A DNA stretch of 64,000 bases, from positions 1,240,001 to 1,304,000 of the forward strand of contig NC_019962.1 of assembly GCF_000230735.2 (NCBI RefSeq), given 5' to 3'. Under the pieces are notes generated by a model. The model was not told where the DNA came from and searched no databases. It saw only the letters and a list, made by a program, of their open reading frames with translations. This DNA comes from Natrinema pellirubrum DSM 15624. GTDB taxonomy: Archaea; Halobacteriota; Halobacteria; Halobacteriales; Natrialbaceae. A program made the translations under genes and the position numbers. Shown piece by piece: positions 50,010 to 58,263 of the stretch. Positions within the stretch are counted from its first letter, which is position 1. Each line of letters begins with the position of its first letter.

Positions 50010-51066
50010 CGTCGACGTGTCGCTCGAGCGTCGTGACGATTCGCGCCGCTGCGTTGCCGTTCCCGTAGAGGTCGGGCTTGGCGGGCGGGTTCTCGGCGGC
50101 CCGGACGGCGTCGACGATCCGGTCGGCGTTCGCCCCGACGAGGTCGTTCCAGCCGGCGTCGACCGTCGCCGTCCACTCCGTCCGGTCCCGGAGGGTGACA
50201 CACGGCGTGTCCAGATAGAACGCCTCCTTCTGGACGCCGCCCGAGTCGGTCGCGACGCAGGTCGCGCCCTCGACCAGCCCGATGAACCGGGCGTAGCCGA
50301 CGGGATCGACGACGCGGACGTCCGCGGTCAGTCGCTCCCAGAGGCCGAAGTCGTGGAGCGCGTCGACCGTTCGGGGATGAGCCGGGAAGACGACCGGCCG
50401 CTCGAGTCGCCCCAGCCCGTCGACGATCGATTCGAGCCGGTCGGGGTCGTCGGTGTTTTTCGCCCGGTGGACCGTCGCGAGGACGTACTCGTCGGGAACC
50501 GACGGCTCGTCGCCGCCAAGCGTCTCGAGGCGATCGCGGATCGCCAGCAGCGTGTCGTACATCACGTCCCCCGGAACCGAGACGCCCTCGGTGATCCCCT
50601 CCCGCTCGAGGGTCCGCTTTGCGTCCGGGCCGGGCGCGAACAGGAGGTCGGCGGCGTGGTCGGTCAGTCGTCGGTTGACCTCCTCGGGCATCGATCGGTC
50701 ATGTGAGCGCAGTCCAGCCTCGACGTGTGCGAGCGTCGCCGACGACTTGGCCGCCACGAGCGCGCCCGCCAGCGTCGAGTTCGTGTCCCCGTAGACGAGG
50801 ACGACGTCGGGCGATTCGTCCTCGACGACTTGCTCGAGTGCCGTCATCATCTCCGCGGTCTGCGTCGCGTGGGGGGCCGACCCGACGCCGAGGTGGTACG
50901 CCGGTTCGGGAAGGGCGAGTTCGTCGAAAAACACCGCGGAGAGTTCGGGATCGTAGTGCTGGCCGGTGTGGACGAGGCGTTCGTCGTGGGCGTCCCGAAG
51001 CCGTCGCGAGACGGCCGCAGCCTTGACGAACTGCGGTCTGGCACCGACGACCGACACCACCTTCAT
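50002..51066 (-). CDS. wecB: UDP-N-acetylglucosamine 2-epimerase (non-hydrolysing)
   Basis: A 354-residue GT-B-fold enzyme converting UDP-GlcNAc to UDP-ManNAc. Signatures are GARPQFVKAAAV (N-terminus), VHTGQHYD, LVYGDTNSTLAGAL, LAHVEAGLRSHDRSMPEEVNRR, LATVHRAKNTD and CVATDSGGVQKEA, covering the substrate- and UDP-binding residues. A strong GGAGGTGA lies six to seven bases upstream of the ATG, so this is a leadered gene. With the dehydrogenase at 63054-64000 it would supply UDP-ManNAcA. First gene of a three-gene overlapping operon. Confidence 0.95.
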   Translation of the reverse strand: MKVVSVVGARPQFVKAAAVSRRLRDAHDERLVHTGQHYDPELSAVFFDELALPEPAYHLGVGSAPHATQTAEMMTALEQVVEDESPDVVLVYGDTNSTLAGALVAAKSSATLAHVEAGLRSHDRSMPEEVNRRLTDHAADLLFAPGPDAKRTLEREGITEGVSVPGDVMYDTLLAIRDRLETLGGDEPSVPDEYVLATVHRAKNTDDPDRLESIVDGLGRLERPVVFPAHPRTVDALHDFGLWERLTADVRVVDPVGYARFIGLVEGATCVATDSGGVQKEAFYLDTPCVTLRDRTEWTATVDAGWNDLVGANADRIVDAVRAAENPPAKPDLYGNGNAAARIVTTLERHVDDG

Positions 51067-51203
51067 TCGCCGTTCACCTCCGCGGTCCGCTCGCGGCCGG
51101 CGGACGGGCGATCGTCGGCTCGCGGGCGCGTCTCGAGTCCGTCAGCGGGCCGTCGGCGGGTCCCGACGGGGAGCGGGCCGCTCCGAGTCTGACCTCTATT
51201 CAT
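51063..51203 (-). other. 46-codon upstream frame overlapping wecB
   Basis: Starts MNRGQTRSGP and ends VNGE with a TGA inside the ATGA of the wecB start. Arg-rich composition suggests chance, but the position repeats the overlap seen at other genes, and an AT-rich CTATTTACTAACA lies at 51241-51253. Confidence 0.25.
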
Positions 51204-51869
51204 TGTCTGTTTGACCGATTACGTCTCAGCACAGACACGGTGTTAGTAAATAGTCGCATACCGGAGAGTCCCGGTCGATGATGGGACGCGGCCGACGGAA
51301 CCGAAACCCGCCGGCCAGGAGCCGAAACCCCGATCTCGTCACGGCTGCCGGAATACGGGCTCGAGGGAGGCGGACACGCGCCGACCGAACCGACGTTCCG
51401 ACCCGCTCGAGGCGTCTCGTGGGACAGTCGTCTCGGTATCGGCCGGCTCCGATCCGTCGGCCCGACGAGCGATCGATGCGAATCGATCGGATCCGATGAA
51501 CGTTATCGCGCCGACCACCGCCGTTGCGATCGCGATCAGTAGCTTCTGCCGTCTCATCGTCTCACTCGAGACACACGCGTTCGACCCGCCGACTGCGCTG
51601 ACGACGGCCGACTACGGGTGCGTGCCTACCAACGGTCACCGATGCCGACACTATTAATTATATATGTGTTTCCCCACGGATGAGGCTCCCTACTGCCCCG
51701 TAGCGCTCACGTACCGACGATAGGATCCTGCTACCGCTCGCGTCTCGATGCTGGAGTCCCGACGACGACGTGTGTCCGTCTCATCCGGTCATCGGCCTCG
51801 AAGTGACTGCGTGCAAACACTGCCCATACTCTTTTCGGGTTCTAACACTAATCCGTATAGAACAGTCGT
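51204..51869. other. Long spacer between wecB and the histidine kinase
   Basis: About 670 nt. Holds one possible small membrane-protein gene (51339-51557, separate entry), an AT-rich block ATTAATTATATATG at 51652-51665 that could serve promoters on either strand, and TTCTAACACTAATCC (51839-51853) before the kinase. No RNA gene recognised. Confidence 0.4.
51339..51557 (-). CDS. Small putative secreted or membrane protein
   Basis: A 72-residue frame beginning MRRQKLLIAIATAVVGAIT, a basic N-terminus followed by a hydrophobic stretch of about 17 residues, as in a signal or anchor. The rest is polar and Arg/Ser-rich with no known motif. It could be a real small exported protein or a chance ORF; the signal-like start is the only positive evidence. 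The AT-rich block at 51652-51665 lies about 95 nt upstream. Confidence 0.35.
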   Translation of the reverse strand: MRRQKLLIAIATAVVGAITFIGSDRFASIARRADGSEPADTETTVPRDASSGSERRFGRRVSASLEPVFRQP

Positions 51870-53257
51870 ATGGAGATGGGTGATTTCTCGTCCGTATTGC
51901 TCGAGCATGCCCGGGAAAAGCTCGTGGTCGTCGACGCGGCTGGCACGTACGTCTACGTCAACGAAGCCAGTACCGAGATCGTCGGCTACGAGCCGAGTCA
52001 ACTCGTCGGTGAGCGTGCCATCGAGTACGTTCATCCCGACGACAGAACAACCGTTCTCGAGCAGTTCGAGGCCGTGATCGAAGCGACGGGGTCGTCGGCG
52101 ACGGTTCGCTACCGACACGCGGCCGCGGACGGCGGGTGGGTGTGGCTCGAGAGTCGGTTCACGAACCCCCGGACGACGCGCTCGAGGGCTGTGTCGTGAG
52201 TTCGCGCGACATCTCCGAGCAGGTGGCTGCGGAGCAGGAACGCCGCGACGCGGAGAGCCGCTTGCGGACGATCGCCGGGACGGTCGGCGACGTTCTCTGG
52301 ATGTTCGACGGGGACTGGGAAGAGGTCCTGTTCGTCAACCCCGCGTACGAGGCCGTCTTCGGTCAGCCGATCTCGACCCTCGAGGCCGACCCACAGGCGT
52401 TTCTCGACGTCGTCCACCCCGACGACGCTCCCTGTGTCAAGGAGGCTATGAAACGGGCAGCGAGCGGCGAATCGGTCGATATCGAGTACCGGGTCAACCC
52501 CGCGGCCGACTACGGCCGCTGGGTCTGGGTCCGCTCGGAGCCGATCCTCGAGGACGGCGATGTCGAGCGGATCGTCGGCTTCTCCCGGGATATCACCGAC
52601 CGACGACGGCGCGAACGTCAACTCGCGGTCATGGACAACCTCCTGCGACACAACCTCCGCAACGACATGTCCGTCATCCTCGGCAACGCCGAGTGCATCG
52701 CCAGCGAGGCATCGGAACCTTCCCGCGGGCGCGCGGAGATCATCCGAACGCAGGGACAGGAACTCTTAGAGAGCGCGGACAAACAGCGCGAGATCATCGA
52801 GTTGCTGACCGAGCGGTCGGTCCCGGAACCCATCGACCTCGTCCCGGTCGTCACCGACGCGGTCGACCGGATCCACGACTCGTACCCCGACGCGACGATC
52901 GAGACGAACCTGCCGGACGCGGCGACCGCCCGCGCTCTACACGAGGTCGAACTGGCAGTGATGGAACTGCTCGAGAACGCCGTTCGCCACGGCTCCGACG
53001 GAACGACGGAGCTGTCGGTGACCGTCCGTACCCGGTCGGACGGGGTCGATATCGTGATCCGTGACGACTGCCCGCCGATTCCGGAGGTGGAGTTTCGCGT
53101 CCTGACCGGCGACTGGAAGATGGACGACGTCTATCACACCTCGGGGCTGGGGCTGTGGCTCGTTCACTGGGTCGTCGACCTCTCGGACGGCCACATCGCC
53201 TTCGAACGCGCCGAGGGGGGAAACACGGTCACCGTGTCGCTGCCGCGGGACTCATAA
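51870..53257 (+). pseudogene. PAS-PAS sensor histidine kinase interrupted by one frameshift
   Basis: The first frame (51870-52199) encodes a PAS domain up to GGWVWLESRFTNP and then stops. The second (open from 52136 to 53257) continues PDDALEGCVVSSRDISEQVAAEQ, exactly the end of a PAS/PAC domain and its linker, followed by a second PAS (FVNPAYEAVFGQP), an H-box MDNLLRHNLRNDMSVILGN with the phospho-His, an N-box ELLENAVRH and a G-box TSGLGLWLVHWVV. Joining needs one extra base in the C-run at 52166-52170. So this is either a sequencing/assembly slip or a real inactivating or phase-variable shift. ATG 51876 is an alternative start. No membrane segment; cytosolic. Confidence 0.82.
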
Positions 53258-53302
53258 CGGCCGACCGTCTCCTCGAGTCGTGCCTGCGGTTCGCGACCGG
53301 AA

Positions 53303-54895
53303 TTACTCCATGTAACCCAATCCCTTCAGCCGGTCTTCGACGTCGTCGAAGTCCTCGTCGACGTCGTCGCCAGTATCGATCTCGGTGACCGCCGTCCGTT
53401 CGACCCGGCTCGTCGCCGGCGTACTCGTCTCCGCGAAGGCGTCGAACAGGACTCGCCCGTCCGCGTTCTTCGGGACCGGCTCACCGATCCCGTGTAGCAG
53501 GGTCGGCGCGACGTCGACGACTCGAGCCCCGCGCAGGGTTGCGCCGGGGTCGATCGACGGCCCCCGACAGAGGACGATCCCCTCGCTGCGGTGACTCGCG
53601 TCGTAGGTCCCGGTGTCGCCCCGCACCTCGTCGGCCATCCCGCTGCGGGACTCGTAGACGCCGCGTCCACCGACCACCAGATCCGGCGAGTCGTCGTCGG
53701 TCGGGAACAGTTCGTCCCCGTCACGGACCTCGAGCAGCGGCTCCCCCGTCTCGTCGGTTACCGACTCGAGGGCGGCCCTGACGTCGGCTTTCACCTCGGG
53801 GACCTCCGCCGGCGAGACGACGCCGCCGTCGAAGCGATCGGTGTCGTTGATATAGCAGTTGCCGGTGTCGTGGACGAACGCGACGGTCCGATCGAAGTCG
53901 ACGTCGTAGAGGGCGTGATCGCCGGGGATCTGCTCGGCGACGGAGTCGACCAGCCGCCGGGGCAGCGACTGGACCAGCGTCTCCTCGGTGATCCCGACGC
54001 GGCTGAGCGCCCCCGTGATGGTGTCTCGTGAGATACCGAGACTGGCGAGCGCACCGCGGGTCCCGTCGTCCTCGCGCCTGGCCAGATACCCCTCCTGCTC
54101 GAGGATCCGGTTGGCGTAGACGAGTTCCTCGATCGGGCCGAAGCCGTGGTCGGAGACGACGTAGAGATCGGCGTCGTGATCGTCGGTGTAGGCCATCATT
54201 TCCCCGAGAATTTCGTCTAACTGCTTGTAGTGTGCCAGCAGCCGATCCATCTCCCAGACGAGATGCTGGAAGCGGTCCGGTGCGGTAAAGACGAAGAAAA
54301 ACAGCTGCCAGTCGTCGCCGGCCCGTTCGAGTTGTAACTCGAGGAGTTCGCGCCGGTTCGAGAGCATCTCATCGACGGCGACCTCGAACTCGTCGGGGCG
54401 GTTGGCGTACTCGGGGTAATCGAGGCTGATCTCGTAATCGGGGATCCGCGACTCGATCTCCGCGCTCAGTTCGGGCGGGTGTGTAAACTCCCGGTCCGTC
54501 GCGGGCGTCATCATCCCGGTCACCATCGAGCCGTCGATCTCGCGGGCCGGATACGTCATCGGGACGTTGCCGACGTGGGCCGGGCCGAGCTGGTCCCACA
54601 GGGCCGGCTGTGCCAGGTCCCGGCTCGTGTACATTTCGTGGCTGTACTCCGACGAGAGGTTCTGAAAACCATAGATCCCGTGTTTGTCCGGCCAGACGCC
54701 GGTCGCGATCGACGGCCACGCAAGCGGCGTCGTCGGCGGCTGGGTACTCTCGAGTGGGCCGGCGGCGCCCTCCTCGCGCATCCGGGCGAAGTTCGGGAGT
54801 TCGCCCTCGTCGCTCCATCGCTCGATGAGTCGCCACGGGACGCCGTCGAGTCCGAGTACGAACGCTCGCTCGGAAGGGGGTATAGATCCGCTCAT
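53303..54895 (-). CDS. Alkaline-phosphatase-superfamily phosphodiesterase/phosphotransferase, copy 4
   Basis: A 530-residue member, more diverged: FVLGLDGVPWRLIERW (metal Asp), TQPPTTPLAWPSIATGVWPDKHG with the Thr nucleophile, YVVSDHGFGPIEELVYANRI, and SHRSEGIVLCRGPSI with the His ligand. It ends DRLKGLGYME. The extra FFVFTAPDRFQHLVWEMD segment is typical of the AP branch acting on larger substrates. No signal peptide. ATAACAAAA lies 56 nt upstream of the ATG, so it probably has a leader of about 30 nt. No FemAB-like partner is adjacent; the neighbour is a divergent polysaccharide deacetylase. Confidence 0.84.
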   Translation of the reverse strand: MSGSIPPSERAFVLGLDGVPWRLIERWSDEGELPNFARMREEGAAGPLESTQPPTTPLAWPSIATGVWPDKHGIYGFQNLSSEYSHEMYTSRDLAQPALWDQLGPAHVGNVPMTYPAREIDGSMVTGMMTPATDREFTHPPELSAEIESRIPDYEISLDYPEYANRPDEFEVAVDEMLSNRRELLELQLERAGDDWQLFFFVFTAPDRFQHLVWEMDRLLAHYKQLDEILGEMMAYTDDHDADLYVVSDHGFGPIEELVYANRILEQEGYLARREDDGTRGALASLGISRDTITGALSRVGITEETLVQSLPRRLVDSVAEQIPGDHALYDVDFDRTVAFVHDTGNCYINDTDRFDGGVVSPAEVPEVKADVRAALESVTDETGEPLLEVRDGDELFPTDDDSPDLVVGGRGVYESRSGMADEVRGDTGTYDASHRSEGIVLCRGPSIDPGATLRGARVVDVAPTLLHGIGEPVPKNADGRVLFDAFAETSTPATSRVERTAVTEIDTGDDVDEDFDDVEDRLKGLGYME

Positions 54896-54951
54896 GATTG
54901 GGTTTTGAAGTGTCTGCGACGCCTGCTATCCCGGGAATCGCTCGATGAGCG

Positions 54952-54960
54952 TTTTGTTAT
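54952..54960 (-). promoter_or_regulatory. ATAACAAAA core promoter box
   Basis: One mismatch from the consensus, 56 nt before AP copy 4. Confidence 0.45.
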
Positions 54961-55101
54961 AGAGCGTGTTCAGGCAGTGTCGCGTCGACCCGGTCCCTGT
55001 TCGGTTCGGTTAACCCGGTGGCGACCGCGGCTCGTCTCGCCGTTGCGGGCTCGTCGACGGGCGACGACGCCGGTCCCGGTTCCGTCGCCGGCAAGAGATC
55101 C

Positions 55102-55110
55102 ATAACAAAG
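55102..55110 (+). promoter_or_regulatory. ATAACAAAG core promoter box
   Basis: Exact box, 24 nt before the ATG at 55135 of a mini-ORF and 41-53 nt before the possible GTG starts of the deacetylase. Confidence 0.55.
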
Positions 55111-55134
55111 TCATCCCGTCGGAACCGTCCAGAT

Positions 55135-55179
55135 ATGAAACGCGTCCAACCGTGGTGGGATCCGTGGGCAGCGTCGTAA
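55135..55179 (+). other. Leaderless mini-ORF running into the deacetylase start
   Basis: Fourteen codons (MKRVQPWWDPWAAS) ending TAA at 55177-55179, in a different frame from the deacetylase, whose GTG start (55152, 55155 or 55164) lies inside it. Confidence 0.4.
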
Positions 55180-56096
55180 TCTCGCTCGATGCGGAACTCG
55201 GCTGGGGGTTTCACGATCTCGTGACGCCGCCGGCCGAACGGGTCGAGGCCGGCCGTCGCGGCTGGTCGGTCATGCTCGAGTTACTCGAGGAGTTCGAAGT
55301 GCCGGCGACCTGGGCCGTCGTCGGCCATCTCATGCTGGATAACTGTGACGGGGTTCACGACGATCATCCGGCCCCGGAGGGGTGGTTCGCCCGCGAACGG
55401 GACGAGTGGGCCGACCGCGAGGACCTGCGATACGGCCCCGACCTCGTTGCCGACGTCCTCGCGGCCGACGCCGACCACGAGTTCGCGAGCCACACCTTTT
55501 CGCACGTGTTGTTCGGTCGCCCCGAAACCGACCGGGAACTCGCGGTGGCCGAACTCGAGCGCAGTCGCGAGATCGCGGCCGAGTGGAACCGGTCGATCGA
55601 CACCCTGGTTTATCCGCGCAACGACGTCGGCCACCGCGACGTCCTGGCCGAGCAGGGGATTACGGCCTATCGCGGGCGGTCCCCGACCCGGGACGGCGTT
55701 CGTGGCTTGTTCGACTCGACGGTCCGGGATCGATCGATGCTCGTGGAACCGGTCGTCGACGAGTACGGGCTGGTCAACGTTCCCGCCTCGCTGTTCCTGT
55801 TCGGGTTCGAGGGGGCCGCCCGCACCGTCGCCGAATCGATCTGGGCTGACCCGATGGTCGAACTGGCCCGTCGCGGCATCGACGAGGCCGCCCGCACCGA
55901 CGGGCTCTTTCACATGTGGCTGCACCCGAACAACCTGACCGACGAGCGCGACGACCGGCGCATGCGGGCGATCCTGTCGTATCTCGACCGCCAGCGGGCC
56001 GCGACGGACCTCCGGGTCGAGACGATAGCCGACGTCGCCGGCCGGGTCGCGCCCGAATCGGGGTTTAGCGAACGGGCAACGGCGAGCTGGCAGTGA
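55152..56096 (+). CDS. Polysaccharide deacetylase-type protein, copy 2
   Basis: A protein of up to 314 residues with a NodB-like barrel: VVISLDAELGWGFHD at the N-terminus supplies the acidic pair (SLDAE), FASHTFSHVLFG (about 118-129) the metal His residues, and FHMWLHPNNL the C-terminal His. No signal peptide, so cytosolic. Three in-frame GTG codons (55152, 55155, 55164) are possible starts; 55164 gives the compact VGSVVISLDAE beginning. No in-frame ATG is available. It is not closely similar to copy 1 at 48972. Probably removes acetyl groups from a glycan intermediate. Confidence 0.82.
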   Translation: MVGSVGSVVISLDAELGWGFHDLVTPPAERVEAGRRGWSVMLELLEEFEVPATWAVVGHLMLDNCDGVHDDHPAPEGWFARERDEWADREDLRYGPDLVADVLAADADHEFASHTFSHVLFGRPETDRELAVAELERSREIAAEWNRSIDTLVYPRNDVGHRDVLAEQGITAYRGRSPTRDGVRGLFDSTVRDRSMLVEPVVDEYGLVNVPASLFLFGFEGAARTVAESIWADPMVELARRGIDEAARTDGLFHMWLHPNNLTDERDDRRMRAILSYLDRQRAATDLRVETIADVAGRVAPESGFSERATASWQ

Positions 56097-56145
56097 CGGC
56101 TGAAAGGGAGCGCTACACGAAAGCTCGACGAGACGTACGACGGCG

Positions 56146-56154
56146 ATAACAAAG
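56146..56154 (+). promoter_or_regulatory. ATAACAAAG core promoter box
   Basis: Exact box, 26 nt before the Gfo/Idh ATG; leaderless position. Confidence 0.6.
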
Positions 56155-56180
56155 CCCGCCGCGGCCCCCTGTTCGGGCAG

Positions 56181-57332
56181 ATGACTCCACCGCTTTTGAA
56201 TCGCTGGACGGACTCGAGCGCGCTCTCGCTTGGTATCCTCGGCGTCGGCAACATCGGCATGGTACACCTGAAATCGGCGGCGGCGATGCCGTCGGTCGAG
56301 GTCGTCGCGGCCGCCGACGCCGTCCCGGGGAACCGCGAGCGGGCGGAACGGGCTGGCGTCTCGCGGACTTACGACGACTATACGACGCTGCTCTCGGCCG
56401 AGGACGTCGATGCGGCGGTCGTCGCCCTCCCCCCTTTCCTCCACGCCGACGCCGTCGAGCGGGCCGCCGAGGCCGGCGTTGACGTCTTCGTCGAGAAACC
56501 GCTGGCCCGCTCGACTGACGAAGCGGACCGGCTCCTCGAGACGGCACGCGAGGCCGACATCGCCGTCGGCGTCGACCACACGCTGCGCTACCAGCCGGAC
56601 ATGCAGGGGGTCAAAGCGGCCTACGACGAGGGCAGCGTCGGTCACGTCCCCTACGCCTCGATCACCCGGCTCAACGACGGCCCGCTCGGCCGGCCGCCCG
56701 CCGAGGACGCCCCCGCGTCCTGGCCGCTCGACGCCGACGCGGCCGGCGGCGGTTCGCTGTTCGAACTTGGCGTCCACTGTTTCGACGTCCTCGAGTGGCT
56801 GTTCGGCGACCTCGAGGTGCGGGACGCGTCGATGGGACGAAGCCTCGAGACCGACGTCGAGGACGCGGCGACGGTCCTCATGGCCGCTCCCGAGACGGGG
56901 ACGACGATCACGCTCCACTGTGGCTCCTACCAGTGGGAGCAACTCCCCGAGGTCAACACCCGACTGCGACTCGAGGGCGTGACGGGGACGATCAGCAACG
57001 ACGACTACCTGCCGGCGAACTTCTACGCCGACGCGGCCAAGTCGGCGCTCTCGAACGTCGCGAGCCGATTCACGAGCGACGAACCCGACGTCTTCGGGCC
57101 GACGTTCTACCTGCAGGCCCACTACGATGCGCTGGCGGACTTCTGTGAGGCGATCCGCGAGGGGGAGCGCCCGCCCGTCGACGGCGAGGTTGGCCGCCGA
57201 ACACTCGCGCTGGCCGAACGGGCCTACGAACTCGCCGCGGAAGCGGACGAGACGGACGGTACGGCTGACGACGCGGACAGCGAGACGGGCGGTCCCGCGG
57301 ACGACCGCGGGACTCCGGAGGTGACGCGATGA
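56181..57332 (+). CDS. Gfo/Idh/MocA family oxidoreductase
   Basis: A 383-residue NAD(P)-dependent dehydrogenase. The Rossmann domain has LGILGVGNIGMVHLKSAAAM (about 17-36) and VDVFVEKPLARSTDEADRLL with the EKP motif (about 102-104), whose Lys is catalytic. The C-terminal domain contains GGGSLFELGVHCFDVLEWLFGD with the conserved His. Such enzymes oxidise or reduce nucleotide- or free sugars (for example UDP-GlcNAcA 3-dehydrogenase WlbA/WbpB). First gene of a tightly packed operon with the DUF362 and epimerase genes, overlapping the next by four bases (ATGA). Confidence 0.9.
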   Translation: MTPPLLNRWTDSSALSLGILGVGNIGMVHLKSAAAMPSVEVVAAADAVPGNRERAERAGVSRTYDDYTTLLSAEDVDAAVVALPPFLHADAVERAAEAGVDVFVEKPLARSTDEADRLLETAREADIAVGVDHTLRYQPDMQGVKAAYDEGSVGHVPYASITRLNDGPLGRPPAEDAPASWPLDADAAGGGSLFELGVHCFDVLEWLFGDLEVRDASMGRSLETDVEDAATVLMAAPETGTTITLHCGSYQWEQLPEVNTRLRLEGVTGTISNDDYLPANFYADAAKSALSNVASRFTSDEPDVFGPTFYLQAHYDALADFCEAIREGERPPVDGEVGRRTLALAERAYELAAEADETDGTADDADSETGGPADDRGTPEVTR

Positions 57333-58261
57333 GAACCGAGACGGTCCGTGTGGCCCAAACCGACGACACCGATCGCCGCGGCGGCTGGGGCCCCGATGTC
57401 GACGCCCGGCTGGCCGCCCTCGAGTCGCCGGTCCGGGACGTCCTCGGGCCCGCGCTCGAGGAACTGAGCGACGCCGAGCGGATCACGATCGTTCCCGACG
57501 CCCACTACCCGTTTCATCCCTCCTCGGGGATGGTGACTGACCCCGCCGTCGTCGGCGCGATCGTCGCCCGTCTCGAGGACCGGACCGACGCCGAGATCAC
57601 CGTCGCGGGCGCGACCGACGACCGGATCGACTTCGATCGGACCGCCGAGTACCTGGGCTATCCGGGCCTGCTCGAGCAGTTCGACGCGACCCTCGTCGAC
57701 CTCGCGGACGAGCCCCGAACCGGCGGCCTCAGCGGGGTCGAGGACGAACCGGTCGCGCTCTCGGTCCCGACCCGACTCGCCGAGGACGCGGTCGTCGTCG
57801 TCCCGTCGCTGCGGCCGACCGCCGACGGACCGGTCGCGGGCGCGATGCGAACCCTCGCCGCGCTGGTCGACTGCGACGCGGGTGCGGACCGGGCACCGGT
57901 TGCGGTCACCCGGTCGGTCGAGCCGGCCCTCGCCGTCCTCGACGCGACGATCGCCTACGGCGGCGACCCGATCGCCGCGAACGCGCTGTTTGCCGGCTCG
58001 GCACCGGCCGTCGACGCCGTTGCTACCTCCTTGCTCGGCCGCTCGCTCGAGGCCGATCCGGTGCTTTCGGCCACCCGTCGCACCGACGACCCGGTCACCG
58101 TCGACGGGGCGGGCGTCGACGTCGATCGCCTGCGAGGCCGGATCAGCGACGGTGCCCTCCCGCCGTCGGACGACCCCCACCCGGCCGTCACGACCGCGTA
58201 CCGACTCTACGCGGCAGTAGCCGGCGACGCCGTCCCGCCACAGCTCGAGGGGGGTCGATAA
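57329..58261 (+). CDS. DUF362-type protein
   Basis: A 310-residue protein with alternating strands and helices: ITIVPDAHYPFHPSSGMVTDPAVVGAIVARL, AEITVAGATDDRIDFDRTAEYLGY, DAVVVVPSLRPTADGPVAGAMRTLAAL. This fits the DUF362 family, here without the C-terminal ferredoxin domain some members carry. Function is not known. Its position between a Gfo/Idh dehydrogenase and an epimerase (4-nt overlap before, 2-nt gap after) implies a shared pathway, perhaps handling a sugar intermediate. Confidence 0.75.
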   Translation: MRTETVRVAQTDDTDRRGGWGPDVDARLAALESPVRDVLGPALEELSDAERITIVPDAHYPFHPSSGMVTDPAVVGAIVARLEDRTDAEITVAGATDDRIDFDRTAEYLGYPGLLEQFDATLVDLADEPRTGGLSGVEDEPVALSVPTRLAEDAVVVVPSLRPTADGPVAGAMRTLAALVDCDAGADRAPVAVTRSVEPALAVLDATIAYGGDPIAANALFAGSAPAVDAVATSLLGRSLEADPVLSATRRTDDPVTVDGAGVDVDRLRGRISDGALPPSDDPHPAVTTAYRLYAAVAGDAVPPQLEGGR

Positions 58262-58263
58262 CC

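Noticed and set aside
51278-51499. 73-codon plus-strand ORF upstream of the kinase
   Set aside because: Arg-rich low-information translation with no motif; the opposite-strand frame with a signal-like start is more plausible.
52136-53257. Second kinase frame as an independent intact gene
   Set aside because: It starts in the middle of the first PAS domain's end, and the residues before the join are exactly completed by the other frame, so it is the 3' part of a broken gene.
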